Assembly: GCA_964433675.1 (NCBI GenBank)
Contig: CAYSSJ010000009.1
Coordinates: forward strand, 1 to 64,000
Direction of reading: 5' to 3'
DNA: 64,000 nucleotides
Source of the DNA: CAYSSJ01 sp964433675
GTDB taxonomy: Bacteria; Cloacimonadota; Cloacimonadia; Cloacimonadales; TCS61
Below, piece after piece: positions 9,731-19,569 of this stretch; within the stretch, counting starts at the first letter, position 1; every line of letters starts with the position of its first letter. Position numbers and translations under genes: made by a program. The notes beneath the pieces are model-generated. The model was not told where the DNA came from. It was given only the letters and a program-made list of their open reading frames with translations, and made no database searches.

Positions 9731-12259
9731 CTAACTAAGTACATGGATGACCAGCTCATCCCGATTGAAATAACTCTTTGCCAATTGATGAATATTTTCG
9801 ATAGAGACATTCATCAATCTCTCGTTTCTCGTCTTATAATGATCTATCCCAAATCCGACTGCCTCGATAGTAGCCAAGATATCAGCTTGTGATAACATGC
9901 TTTCCTCATCGATTATTCTTTGACCAAGTATATAGTTCTTAGTCTTCTTCAGATCTTTTTCGGAAATACCGTTTTCTTTGACACTATCGAGCGCATCCAG
10001 AATCAAATTGATCGCTAAATCTTGATTATCCTTATCCACAATGGCATTAGCAGCAAAGAAACCTATATCTTTGATGGAGCTAAAATCATAATCTACCGAA
10101 TATGCCAAACCACGTTTCTCTCTTAGTTCATTATAGAGAAGTGAATCGGAATCACCACCGATGTATTGGGATAAGACATTGAAAGCAGTAATCTTTTCCT
10201 TCTCTTTGTAACCGTCTAAAAATCCGCCCAGTGTTACAATTGCCTGATCATTACCGATATTAACTTTTTTATATTTTTTCGAGGAGGGTTGGATGATTGC
10301 GTTTTGTTTACTAAGCTCATCGTTTTTTTCACTACTGATAAAATACTGCTCCACCAATTTCAATGCTTTATCAAAATCGAAATCTCCTACTAAAGCCAAA
10401 GTCATATTATTCGGAACATACTGCTCTTTGTGCCAATTCCTGATTTTTTTTCTGGTAATATTCCGCAATGCAGTTTTGGAGCCATATTTATTTATTATAT
10501 TGCTACGCGATCCAAAGAGCATCTTTTTCCAGAGCATAACTGCATAGTAAGGTGGAAAATCACGAATTCTATCTATATTACTACTATAACTTTGTTTTAG
10601 ATTATCCAGATAGTCAGCCGAAAAAGTAGGTTCGAATACCGAATCGCTCAGCAACTCCAGACCAAGCTCCAAAGTTTCTCTGAAACAGCGTAGTTTGAAG
10701 TTGGTTGTCTCCATTTTCGGAATGATGGCAAACTGGATGCCATTGGAGCTGCATGTCTTCAAAAATTGCTCATAATTCCGTTTCTGATTACCATATAGCA
10801 TCATACCGGCGGTGATGACATTTATCCCGCGGTTGTGTTCTCGCTCGTTTAGCTGTGAAACGCGAGTAGCCAGAGACATACCAATTGTCTGTTTCCCTTT
10901 CACATGCTTCAATATTACTTTCAATCCATTATCGAGCATCTGTTCATGATATTCTTTGTATAGCGATTTTGCCCGCGGCTTGGTAATCTCCCGCTTGATC
11001 GCTTGCAACGCTTTATCTTCTGATATCTGTTTTCTGCCGATATGATAGACATGTAGCTTCTCAGGTGTCAGATATTTATCGGTTACCTTATCTATATCTT
11101 CCTCATTTATCGAGTTTATAATATGTGGATAATTGTAGTAATTCTCGAAAGAGGAGATCAATTCTTCGTTACCCAAACCGATAGTAATCGAATCGACAAA
11201 TTCGAAAGAATAGCGATAGGAAAAGACCAACTCTTTTTTATGATCTTCTATCTCCTGATCCGATAGTCCATATTGATGCATTTTTTTTAGCTCTTCTAAA
11301 AATGTGTATATAATCCTATCCAGATCTTTGTTCTTTTTCGGCAATACTTCTATCATCGTACAACCATCGTTTATCCCGCTCAGAGAATGTACTTTGATCC
11401 CATCTATCAGCTTCTCTTTGTTAAACAACCGGGTAGATAAACGAGAATTTTTCCCGATTGCAAATGCTTTGATGATCAAAGCTAAAATATGAGCTTCCGG
11501 CATTCCTTCGGCAACATCGGGTAAGACAAATGCAAGCATGTCATTAGATATTTTTTTAGGGAAGGAATAGACAGCCGGTTGCTGAGGAAAATCACCTTTT
11601 ACCGGCGTATGGCTGATAGATTCTGTAGATGACCAATCGGAAAAATACTGTTCAATGTACTGTTTAGTCTTACCCTCATCAAAATCTCCGGTAATGACCA
11701 TAAATGAATTTTGTGGTCGGTAATACTTTCGATAGAAGCTGTACAAGTCTTCCATTTGGGAGTGGGATAAGGTCTTGATATTCCCAATGATCGGATTTTT
11801 GTAAGGATTAAATCGAAAATAATGCTTGGCGATCTCTTCGATAAAAAAATCTTCCGGATCATTGTTGTATTGTTTTAACTCTTCAATGACCACTGCTTTC
11901 TCATTTTGAAAATGCTTTTCATCAAAGTTCGCATTTTGAGCCAATTCAGCTATAGTCTCTACTGCCTTTTGCAAATGTTTAGATGGTATGGTTATGTAAA
12001 AGCTGGTCGAATCATATTCTGTGTAGGCGTTTATAGTTCCACCCAAAGATGTAATGTATTCCATCACGGAATTATTTGGATATTTCTCGGTCGATTTGAA
12101 CACCAAATGCTCCAGAAAGTGAGAAAACCCTGCTTCATTCTCCTCTTCCCAAGCGGAACCGATTCTGATAAACATCTGCACACAAACCAGCGGATTGCTG
12201 TGATCTTCAGCTAAGACAACCTTAAAACCATTTTCCTTTATATACGAAGTCGCTCTCAT
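9731..12259 (-). CDS. M16 family zinc metallopeptidase, no signal peptide
   Basis: Inverzincin-type protease of 842 residues made of two M16 halves. The active half has the inverted zinc motif H47-F-L-E50-H51 and the downstream glutamate in the VVIEELKQY region. The second half (from about residue 430) has the R/Y-type binding residues near RGLAYSVDYDF but no zinc motif, as usual. The N-terminus starts directly with the first strand and has no signal peptide, in contrast to the exported M16 protein at 56316. Likely a cytosolic peptide-degrading enzyme. The ATG overlaps the folE2 stop by four bases. Confidence 0.93.
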   Translation of the reverse strand: MRATSYIKENGFKVVLAEDHSNPLVCVQMFIRIGSAWEEENEAGFSHFLEHLVFKSTEKYPNNSVMEYITSLGGTINAYTEYDSTSFYITIPSKHLQKAVETIAELAQNANFDEKHFQNEKAVVIEELKQYNNDPEDFFIEEIAKHYFRFNPYKNPIIGNIKTLSHSQMEDLYSFYRKYYRPQNSFMVITGDFDEGKTKQYIEQYFSDWSSTESISHTPVKGDFPQQPAVYSFPKKISNDMLAFVLPDVAEGMPEAHILALIIKAFAIGKNSRLSTRLFNKEKLIDGIKVHSLSGINDGCTMIEVLPKKNKDLDRIIYTFLEELKKMHQYGLSDQEIEDHKKELVFSYRYSFEFVDSITIGLGNEELISSFENYYNYPHIINSINEEDIDKVTDKYLTPEKLHVYHIGRKQISEDKALQAIKREITKPRAKSLYKEYHEQMLDNGLKVILKHVKGKQTIGMSLATRVSQLNEREHNRGINVITAGMMLYGNQKRNYEQFLKTCSSNGIQFAIIPKMETTNFKLRCFRETLELGLELLSDSVFEPTFSADYLDNLKQSYSSNIDRIRDFPPYYAVMLWKKMLFGSRSNIINKYGSKTALRNITRKKIRNWHKEQYVPNNMTLALVGDFDFDKALKLVEQYFISSEKNDELSKQNAIIQPSSKKYKKVNIGNDQAIVTLGGFLDGYKEKEKITAFNVLSQYIGGDSDSLLYNELREKRGLAYSVDYDFSSIKDIGFFAANAIVDKDNQDLAINLILDALDSVKENGISEKDLKKTKNYILGQRIIDEESMLSQADILATIEAVGFGIDHYKTRNERLMNVSIENIHQLAKSYFNRDELVIHVLS

Positions 12260-13044
12260 TTATTTTCCTTCTCTTCTGATATTACGCAAGCATAGGCACT
12301 ATGATTGTGGATAGATTCCTGATTGTCCGATTCTACTACAAATGAACTGATCCGCTCATCTTCTTGTAGTTTGACAGTAACCGCTCGAACGATATCTTCC
12401 ACAAATGCAGGATTATCATATGCCTTCTCAGTGACATATTTTTCGTCCACTCTTTTGAGAAGCGAATAGATATCGCAACTTGCCGAGTTTTCCACAATCT
12501 CGATTATCTCTTCCAACCAGATAAATGCAGCGGACAATACCTTCACCGATACCAAGGAACGCTGATTATGAGCTCCGTAATCACTCACCTCTTTGGAACA
12601 AGGACACAAGGCAGTAACCGGCACTTCTACTCCGAGATAAAGCTTGTAATCTTGTTTTAGCACTGCTTCGAAAAAACAATTGTAAGACATCAGTGAGCTG
12701 ATTTTGGATATCGGCGCATCTTTCTGGATGAAATATGGGAATCTAATGATACAATATGCCACATCCGCATGTAGCGCTTTTTTTATATCTTGCAAAAAAA
12801 GTGGCAATTTCTGGATGAGATTCTCCTTATGATAACGGTTCAATACTTCGATAAAGCGACTCATATGTGTCCCTCGATGGTGATGAAACAACTCCACATA
12901 TATATCCAACTCAGCGATCGTATTTTGTGTCCCATTCATCTTATCGTCCACCACGATCGGATAGCGGACATTTTTCACGCCAACCTTATCTATGGTTATA
13001 TTCCGGTCATCTTGCATCTTTTGAACATCAATCACTTTCTTCAT
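12256..13044 (-). CDS. folE2: GTP cyclohydrolase IB (FolE2)
   Basis: Converts GTP to 7,8-dihydroneopterin triphosphate, the first step of folate and queuosine-type pathways. FolE2 replaces the zinc-dependent FolE. The COG1469 family marks are clear: VGVKNVRYPI, GTHMSRFIE, the metal-binding cysteine region CPCSKEVSDYGAHNQRS near residue 148, and the C-terminal ESIHNHSAYA segment. Length 262 is typical. The start lies inside the end of apbE (17-base overlap), with GGAAGAG upstream. No other folate or queuosine gene lies in the window. Confidence 0.95.
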   Translation of the reverse strand: MKKVIDVQKMQDDRNITIDKVGVKNVRYPIVVDDKMNGTQNTIAELDIYVELFHHHRGTHMSRFIEVLNRYHKENLIQKLPLFLQDIKKALHADVAYCIIRFPYFIQKDAPISKISSLMSYNCFFEAVLKQDYKLYLGVEVPVTALCPCSKEVSDYGAHNQRSLVSVKVLSAAFIWLEEIIEIVENSASCDIYSLLKRVDEKYVTEKAYDNPAFVEDIVRAVTVKLQEDERISSFVVESDNQESIHNHSAYACVISEEKENK

Positions 13045-14038
13045 ATAGCTCTTCCAAATATTTTTCTAAACCATCAGACATTAGATATTCTATACCATTC
13101 TCATTCTGGTAATGTATAATTGCCTCTGCATCCGGGATAGAATCTACCAGCTTGATAGCTTCTTGTGGTTGCATCACAAATAATGCTGTGGAGAGAACAT
13201 CGGCATATATCGCTTGTGGTGCGAGTGCAGTAACGGCTACTGTCGGTTTAGCCGGGTAGCCCGTATGTGGATCGATAATATGATGATAACGCTCTGAATC
13301 TATTTCGAAATACCTTTCATAATCGCCTGAAGTTACCACAGCCATATCGTTAATACTCAAAACACCTATAATCTCATTCTTTTGCGAACGTGGATGTTGA
13401 ATGCCTACTCTAAGCGGATTATCATAACCGAAAATATAGATATCTCCACCTGCATTTACCACTCCGGCAAATATCTCCTTTTCTTTTAGTAATTCCACCA
13501 CTCGATCAATTACATATCCTTTGGCAATGCTGCCCAAATGGATCTTCATATCTTGCGGCTTGTTCAGCCTATTTCGATCAAACTCAATCTTCTCCATCCC
13601 TTGGGTTTGTTTAGCAGCTTCGATCTGTTGGGCAGTTGGGATTGACTGTATGTCGATATCCCACAATTCGATCAGATTTCCGATTGTGACGTCATACAAT
13701 GAATCTGTCTGCAGAAAGAAATCATAGGCAAGTTCCAAGATCTGATAAAATTCCTCGTCTATCTGGTGAGATACTTGCTCAGCATGGTTTAACTCCCAAA
13801 GTTCAGAATCTTCCCGATAGTAAGAGAACTTCTGCTCATACATTTCAATGAGCTCAAAAGCTTCATCAATAGCTTTTTCTATCCTATCGGCATCTTTGCC
13901 AACAGCAGTTATCTCTATGATAGTATCCATTCCGAACTGTGTCTTACTGATAGAATGTTTTCTATTCTGATACAAATACCATCCTACTGTAAGAATTATC
14001 AGCAGTATTATAATATTGATGACATCTTTTTTCTTCAC
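13028..14038 (-). CDS. apbE: FAD:protein FMN transferase (ApbE)
   Basis: Attaches FMN covalently to threonine residues of Rnf or Nqr subunits and related flavoproteins on the outer side of the inner membrane. Seen: an N-terminal membrane anchor (residues 8-23) instead of a lipobox, the LGSIAKGYVIDRV helix, NAGGDIYIFG, and the HHIIDPHTGYPA metal/FAD site. Length 336 is normal. The start is GTG with an AGGTGG/AAAGG site upstream. It is the first gene of the six-gene operon; a TTGACA lies in the 79-base gap upstream, but no well-spaced -10 could be matched to it. Confidence 0.93.
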   Translation of the reverse strand: MKKKDVINIIILLIILTVGWYLYQNRKHSISKTQFGMDTIIEITAVGKDADRIEKAIDEAFELIEMYEQKFSYYREDSELWELNHAEQVSHQIDEEFYQILELAYDFFLQTDSLYDVTIGNLIELWDIDIQSIPTAQQIEAAKQTQGMEKIEFDRNRLNKPQDMKIHLGSIAKGYVIDRVVELLKEKEIFAGVVNAGGDIYIFGYDNPLRVGIQHPRSQKNEIIGVLSINDMAVVTSGDYERYFEIDSERYHHIIDPHTGYPAKPTVAVTALAPQAIYADVLSTALFVMQPQEAIKLVDSIPDAEAIIHYQNENGIEYLMSDGLEKYLEELYEESD

Positions 14039-14117
14039 TTACCTTTACCACCTCATATCTCTTTTTTGTCAGGATTATTGTAGCTTATATTTTGTCAAAT
14101 AGTTAAATCTTAATTAA

Positions 14118-14876
14118 TTAGCTCGTTTGGCACAAAGCATCTAAGCTTTTTAGTGTGAATTTTTTATGAAAATGATGAGAGAAATGAACTAAAAAAAGAT
14201 TATTAATCTCTTTGATAGTGTTTGAGCTTATTGTCAAACTATCCAAAAAAATTCCGATCTTGTTTAAAATAGCCAATATTTCAGCAGATTCTTTTGAAAT
14301 GGGAATTGCTGTATTAACCGGCTTGGAGCAATCTCTACAGGCAAAGCCATCCTTTTGTGGGAAAAAGGCAGCATAGCGCAACTCTTCATCTTCTCGATCG
14401 CAAAACACACATCTGTTTAGGTTCATGGGAATACCGAGCATCAGAGTAAGGCGTAGCAAGAAACGCCAAAAAACTGCGACACCATTCTTCTTTACTGTAA
14501 CAATATACAAGAAGTATGTACTAAGTAGGTTATAGAACTTCTCAGCTTCGTCTTCCGTGATGATAAGCTGTAGATAGATCTCGATACCGGCGTGGATCAA
14601 AGCCATAGTCTCATAATTCTGCCCATGTAGATGAGAATGGATAACAGCTGCGGTTTTGAGCACATACCAATCTGAATCCGGATTGTGATACAAAGACATC
14701 TCCAATTCATTAGCTCGCTCCAGCATGCCCTGTATCCTGCTTTTCGGTCTGTTGGCACCTTTTGCAATCACGGAGATCTGTCCCCACTCAGAGGTGAATA
14801 CTTCCAAAATATAGCTTGTTTCTTTAAACGGTGTCTTTCTGAGGATAATCCCCTTTACTTCGAGCTCTCTGCTCAT
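14118..14876 (-). CDS. recO: DNA repair protein RecO
   Basis: Recombination mediator that, with RecR, loads RecA on SSB-coated DNA. The 252-residue protein has the N-terminal OB fold (VKGIILRKTPFKETSYIL, then GQISVIAKGANRPKS) and the C-terminal helical domain with a four-cysteine zinc site (CVFCDRE and CRDCSKP). It starts seven bases after the glmS stop with a poor ribosome site, so it is probably translated by coupling. It is the last gene of the ABC-glmS-recO unit. Confidence 0.93.
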   Translation of the reverse strand: MSRELEVKGIILRKTPFKETSYILEVFTSEWGQISVIAKGANRPKSRIQGMLERANELEMSLYHNPDSDWYVLKTAAVIHSHLHGQNYETMALIHAGIEIYLQLIITEDEAEKFYNLLSTYFLYIVTVKKNGVAVFWRFLLRLTLMLGIPMNLNRCVFCDREDEELRYAAFFPQKDGFACRDCSKPVNTAIPISKESAEILAILNKIGIFLDSLTISSNTIKEINNLFLVHFSHHFHKKFTLKSLDALCQTS

Positions 14877-14883
14877 TTTCAGA

Positions 14884-16722
14884 TCATTCCACCGTTACAC
14901 TTTTCGCCAGATTTCTCGGTTTATCAACATCGAGTCCTTTCAGATCTGCTACATGGTAGGCTAAAAGTTGCAATGGAATCACAGATAGTAGAGGATGCAG
15001 ATATGGTAGTGTATCGGGAATATAAATTATCCTGTCTGAAACTGTTTGTACCGCTTCATCACCTTCGGTTGCTATGGTGATAATATAACCGCTACGTGCT
15101 TTAACTTCCTGTAAATTAGACATTATCTTGTCATAGATAACATCTTTGAGAGCGATAGCAATAACCGGCATATTTTCATCGATCAAAGCGATAGGTCCAT
15201 GCTTCATCTCGGCAGCCGGATAACCCTCAGCATGAATATAGGATATCTCTTTTAGTTTCAATGCCCCTTCCAGAGCAACCGGATAATTTATACCTCTGCC
15301 CAAATAGAGAGCATTTTGTTTGTTCATGATATCTTCGGCAATCGAACGGATCTTATCACTTTGAGAGAGGATCTTTTCTATCTTTTTTGGTATCGAGCGG
15401 ATCTCATTGATGAAAGAGGCACCGAATTTGGGAGATAGATGTCTCATCCTACCCAAATATACAGCCAACAGTATCAGAATGGTGATCTGAGAAGTGAAAG
15501 CTTTGGTAGAAGCCACTCCAATCTCAGCGCCAGCATAAATATAGACTCCCCCATTGCTCTCGCGGGCTATTGTGCTGCCGATAACATTGGTGATTCCCAA
15601 CACACGAGCACCTTTCGCCTGCGCTTCTCGAATGGCTGCCATAGTATCTGCTGTCTCTCCCGATTGACTGATCCCAAATACTATGGTATCTTCCGGTATA
15701 ATTGGATTCCGATAGCGGTATTCGCTGGCATATTCTACTTCCACCGGTATCCTAGCCAAGCTTTCGATGACATACTTTCCTACTAATCCGGCTAACATCG
15801 AAGTTCCGCATGCTAGTATCTGGATCTTCTTCACTCGGCGCAACTCTTCTCCGCTCATCTGCAATCCGCCTAAACGTGTACTGGAAAGTTTCTCGACCAA
15901 TCTCCCTCGAAATGCATTCTCGACTGAGATGGGTTGATCGTAGATCTCTTTGAGCATAAAGTGCTTGAAATCACCTTTGTCTATGGAAGAAACATCCCAA
16001 TCCACTTCGGATACCACTGCCTCCACAAATTCGTTGTTGAGTGTCGTGATCTCAAAATTGTCTTGTTTGATTGTCACTATCTCATTATCTTGTAGGTAGA
16101 TAACCTTTTTGGTGTGGATAATGATGGCATTTACATCCGAAGTGATAAAGAACTCATTTTTCCCTATGCCGAGTATCACCGGACTTCCGCGTCGGGCAGC
16201 TACAATTCTATCCGGATGCTGTTGGCTTACTACTGCCATACCAAAACTGCCTTCGATGAGTTTCATTGTCTCCTGCACAGCCAAAGATAGATTGTCATTG
16301 TTAGACAGAAAATACTCTATGCAGTGTGCCATAATTTCCGAATCGGTTTCACTTCTGAAAATATGTCCTTCTTGTTCCAATCGGGCTTTTATTTTCTGAT
16401 AATTTTCGATAATACCATTATGTACTACAGCGATCTCATCATTACAGTCCACTTGTGGATGTGCATTTGTTGCACTCGGTTTCCCATGCGTAGCCCAACG
16501 TGTATGTGCGATGCCCACATGTCCGGCTGTCTCTTGGGGAGAAGGCAGAGCTCTTTCCAAATCTATAATCTTTCCCGATTCTTTGTAAACTTTCAGTTTC
16601 TTCTCCGAGTCCAATATAGCTATTCCGGAGCTATCATAACCGCGATATTCCAGTCTTTTTATTCCCTCTATGATAATAGGAGTGGCATTTCGCTCACCGA
16701 TATATCCTACGATTCCGCACAT
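14884..16722 (-). CDS. glmS: Glutamine--fructose-6-phosphate aminotransferase (isomerizing) GlmS
   Basis: Makes glucosamine-6-phosphate from fructose-6-phosphate and glutamine, the entry to peptidoglycan and LPS amino sugars. The N-terminal Ntn glutaminase begins MCGIVGYIG, with Cys2 as nucleophile and HTRWATHG and NGIIENY motifs. Two SIS isomerase domains follow (ACGTSMLAG, SQSGETADT, EGALKLKEISY), and the protein ends with the typical KSVTVE. Length 612 is standard. Its ATG overlaps the end of the permease gene by 16 bases and has GAGGG upstream. No glmS ribozyme is possible in this overlapping context. Confidence 0.98.
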   Translation of the reverse strand: MCGIVGYIGERNATPIIIEGIKRLEYRGYDSSGIAILDSEKKLKVYKESGKIIDLERALPSPQETAGHVGIAHTRWATHGKPSATNAHPQVDCNDEIAVVHNGIIENYQKIKARLEQEGHIFRSETDSEIMAHCIEYFLSNNDNLSLAVQETMKLIEGSFGMAVVSQQHPDRIVAARRGSPVILGIGKNEFFITSDVNAIIIHTKKVIYLQDNEIVTIKQDNFEITTLNNEFVEAVVSEVDWDVSSIDKGDFKHFMLKEIYDQPISVENAFRGRLVEKLSSTRLGGLQMSGEELRRVKKIQILACGTSMLAGLVGKYVIESLARIPVEVEYASEYRYRNPIIPEDTIVFGISQSGETADTMAAIREAQAKGARVLGITNVIGSTIARESNGGVYIYAGAEIGVASTKAFTSQITILILLAVYLGRMRHLSPKFGASFINEIRSIPKKIEKILSQSDKIRSIAEDIMNKQNALYLGRGINYPVALEGALKLKEISYIHAEGYPAAEMKHGPIALIDENMPVIAIALKDVIYDKIMSNLQEVKARSGYIITIATEGDEAVQTVSDRIIYIPDTLPYLHPLLSVIPLQLLAYHVADLKGLDVDKPRNLAKSVTVE

Positions 16723-18755
16723 GAGATTCCCTCCTCTAGTTTCACGGTTTTATTGGTTCTTTCAAATAAATATATCACTACTGTCATCACGATTATAGCC
16801 GGTATTGCCAGCCAAAACGATAGAGTGTCTCCACTTAGTAATCTGCTTACTATAGGAATATCTTCACCATAATGAGCAATGGTCAAAGCTAGTCCATTAT
16901 TCAATATATGCGCAAACATGGGGATGAGAATACTACCCGTTCTCAGCAGCATATATCCCATCCAGAAGCCGAGAAAAGCGGTGGGTATCAATCTAAATGG
17001 AGACATGTGGAATAAACCGAAAAGTAAGGCTGAGATGAAAATCGCCTTCCAAAAACCATGTTTGGTAAATGCATTGATAAAATACCCTCTAAATAATATC
17101 TCTTCACATATCCCGGGTAGCAAAGCGATGATAAGTATATTTATCCAAAAAGATTCGGATACAAACACCAGTTTATTCATCTCTTCCAACAAGGAGCTGG
17201 GCACAGGAAAGATAAGATCTATCACCTGAAACAACAGTGCAGACAAGATCATCATTGGAAGTGCCAGAAAGATTGCCAAAACAAAATTGGATAGTTTGGG
17301 TAATCTTAATCTCAGAGCTTTTTTGATATCGGTCTTTGATATTTTCAGAACTAATATGGCAGGCAGCAAAATCAATATAAATTGTGTTTTAACAATACCG
17401 GAGACAAAATCCTGCATCTGCCATCTACCTCCGATGTGAAATAATGCTAAAAATAGCAGGATATAAAACATTATGGCAAAATTTGTCGAGAATATATTAC
17501 GCTTATGCTTACCCCAAAAAGAAAGAGAAGAACTTTCGACTGTTCTGAACATGATGTTCTCATTTTTGAATAATGATAAGCATAGTCTGAAACTGAGGAG
17601 AGCCAAGATCAAGTTCGCCACCATTGTAATAATATAATGATCCCAGAGGAAATTACCGATCAAAATATCACGCATCAAAAGTGAGAAATTCAAAATCGGA
17701 ATTAGCGCGAAGCCTCTATTTAGCGAGAAACCGGGGATCATACTGACCATAGAGAGGATAATGCCCAAAAAGATGATATAGGTCAGATAACTATTAGCTT
17801 CTTTGACATTTCTGGAATAAGTTGATACTATCATCAATACAGCCGTAATGAGCATAAGCATAGGAATGAGTAAGATCAATATATTCAAAAGACTGATAAG
17901 CGGCAGAGATATCACCTCTGTTAAAGCAGAGCCATTTGCCATGGAAGTCATAACATACTGGAAAGATAAGAATAAACTGACCAAATTCACGATGATGGAA
18001 GCAAACGAGATCGTCATGACTGTCATATATTTACCGAGCAGTAGCTCTTCTCTCATCGCTGCACTTACCAAGATAGTCTCCAAAGTCCCGCGTTCCTTTT
18101 CCCCCACTACCAGATCGGAAGCGATATAGGCACCACCCGAAATTGCCATCAGGATCAAAATGTAGGGTAATATTCTACCGACTCCTGCTCCCACCATTCT
18201 CTCCGGTGGAGCTATATTGTCCTGCTCTATATCTATCGCATGCAATATATCTTCTGAGACTTGAATATCCAAAAGGCGTTGCGAGATCAAATCTTTTTCC
18301 AATTCGTTCATGATATCGGATACGCGCCGGTAGGTAATTTGACTAAGTTCATCTACTTGATTATATGTGACTTTTAGCAGATAGATAGGATAGGGGGATT
18401 GCATATTTTCTCTATTTATATAAACAATAGCCTCAAGAGATTGATCCTCGATTGCTTTCCGCATAGAAGCCTCATCAAATATTTCCAATTGTGGCATTAC
18501 GGAGATGTTGTCCTGTTCGGTCAAAGTATCATAGATAATACGGCTATATTCATCCTCGATATCATCGTGTATATAGATTGTCGAGGTCTTTTGTTCCAGC
18601 ATCACTTCCTGACGCGAAATCAAGGCTGATAATCCGATAAATAGAATCGGATAAAGGATCAGTGGTAGTATAAAGGCGGAGAATATAGTTCGCCGATCAC
18701 GTAAAATATCCAATATTTCTTTGTTAAATATGGCTCCGACTTTTTTAATGTTCAT
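16707..18755 (-). CDS. ABC-2 type permease fused to a CPBP intramembrane protease domain
   Basis: The first ~400 residues resemble NatB-type ABC-2 permeases: an N-terminal membrane segment, a large extracytoplasmic loop and a bundle of membrane helices with the KERGTLETILVS motif. The last ~250 residues are a CPBP (CAAX-protease/bacteriocin-processing) domain with PGICEEILFRGYF near residue 550, FGLFHMSPFR and a final FAHILNN, giving the EExxxR, FxxxH and HxxxN signatures. Such fusions are known among NatB-like permeases. Proteolytic activity is possible because the key residues are intact. It is paired with the ATPase upstream (11-base overlap) and probably exports ions or small hydrophobic compounds. 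Confidence 0.9.
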   Translation of the reverse strand: MNIKKVGAIFNKEILDILRDRRTIFSAFILPLILYPILFIGLSALISRQEVMLEQKTSTIYIHDDIEDEYSRIIYDTLTEQDNISVMPQLEIFDEASMRKAIEDQSLEAIVYINRENMQSPYPIYLLKVTYNQVDELSQITYRRVSDIMNELEKDLISQRLLDIQVSEDILHAIDIEQDNIAPPERMVGAGVGRILPYILILMAISGGAYIASDLVVGEKERGTLETILVSAAMREELLLGKYMTVMTISFASIIVNLVSLFLSFQYVMTSMANGSALTEVISLPLISLLNILILLIPMLMLITAVLMIVSTYSRNVKEANSYLTYIIFLGIILSMVSMIPGFSLNRGFALIPILNFSLLMRDILIGNFLWDHYIITMVANLILALLSFRLCLSLFKNENIMFRTVESSSLSFWGKHKRNIFSTNFAIMFYILLFLALFHIGGRWQMQDFVSGIVKTQFILILLPAILVLKISKTDIKKALRLRLPKLSNFVLAIFLALPMMILSALLFQVIDLIFPVPSSLLEEMNKLVFVSESFWINILIIALLPGICEEILFRGYFINAFTKHGFWKAIFISALLFGLFHMSPFRLIPTAFLGFWMGYMLLRTGSILIPMFAHILNNGLALTIAHYGEDIPIVSRLLSGDTLSFWLAIPAIIVMTVVIYLFERTNKTVKLEEGISCAES

Positions 18756-19500
18756 CTTTGTTCTCTTTTAATCTGTTTACATAGTAGATGAAAATATCAT
18801 CCAAATCATGTAGTAAAGTATCTTGTTTGAACTCTTCCCAGCTACCTTCGGCAATTCTCTCTCCTTGATGGATCATTACTATCTTATCACCTATTCTTTC
18901 GGCTTCCCGCATAATATGCGTAGAAAAAAGCACGCACTTGCCATCTTCTTTGCATTGATGGATAAAATCGACGATATTTTTGGCAGTGAGAATGTCAAGC
19001 CCTGAAGTGGGCTCATCGAAGATCATCACCGGCGGATCATGGATTACCGAACGAGCGATTGAGACTTTTTGTTTCATACCTGTAGATAAGAGATCGATCT
19101 TTTTGTTCAGGAAGCTATGCATATCCAATAGTTCGGCTAATTCTTCTATTCGCCTTTCTATTTTGTTTGAGGGCACATCATATAGCTTGCCGAAATAAGT
19201 GATAACCTCTTTGGGAGTTAGTCTCCCATACAAGCCTGTATCTCCGGATAGAAATCCCAGATTAGCTCTTACTTTTTGGGATTCTTTTTGGATGTCATAA
19301 CCTTCTATGATTGCAGTGCCGTGGTATGGTTTCAAGACGGTTGATAGCATTCTCATTGTGACTGTTTTCCCGGCTCCGTTTACACCGAGCAATACAACAA
19401 TCTCACCATGAGAAGCAGTAAAGCTGAGATCTTTGACAGCGAAAAACAGAGAGTTATCTTTCTGTAAAAAAGTCTTTGAGATGTTTTGAACTTCTATCAA
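18745..19500 (-). CDS. ABC transporter ATP-binding protein (NatA-like)
   Basis: The 251-residue nucleotide-binding subunit has Walker A GVNGAGKT (residues 39-46), signature LSTGMKQKVS, Walker B VMIFDEPTSGLD and an H-loop in LFSTHIM. It belongs to the drug/sodium exporter (NatA/CcmA) subgroup and works with the fused permease that overlaps its end by 11 bases. The start codon is TTG, with AAGGAATAGG upstream. It is the first gene after the M42 terminator, so a promoter is expected in the short gap, but none was recognisable. Confidence 0.94.
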   Translation of the reverse strand: MIEVQNISKTFLQKDNSLFFAVKDLSFTASHGEIVVLLGVNGAGKTVTMRMLSTVLKPYHGTAIIEGYDIQKESQKVRANLGFLSGDTGLYGRLTPKEVITYFGKLYDVPSNKIERRIEELAELLDMHSFLNKKIDLLSTGMKQKVSIARSVIHDPPVMIFDEPTSGLDILTAKNIVDFIHQCKEDGKCVLFSTHIMREAERIGDKIVMIHQGERIAEGSWEEFKQDTLLHDLDDIFIYYVNRLKENKDEH

Positions 19501-19523
19501 TTACCTATTCCTTTTTCAAGTAT

Positions 19524-19555
19524 TAAAAAGAGGTAATGAAAATCACTACCTCTTT
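19524..19555 (-). terminator. Rho-independent terminator of the Nfu-cupin-M42 operon
   Basis: A 13-bp stem with an AAA loop. The single imperfect pair is G-U when read on the minus strand but A-C on the plus strand, which fixes the orientation. Minus-strand T tract CTTTTTAATA follows. It lies 15 bases past the M42 stop. Confidence 0.82.
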
Positions 19556-19569
19556 ATGTTAAGTATATA

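Noticed and set aside
9718..9810. Longer Sir2 N-terminus
   Set aside because: It would overlap the M16 coding region by about 80 bases; a good GAGGG site and the family N-terminus support the start at 9717.
10030..10050. TTATCCACA, a DnaA-box-like word
   Set aside because: A single copy inside coding sequence; no cluster near dnaN-recF or elsewhere, so no origin is claimed.
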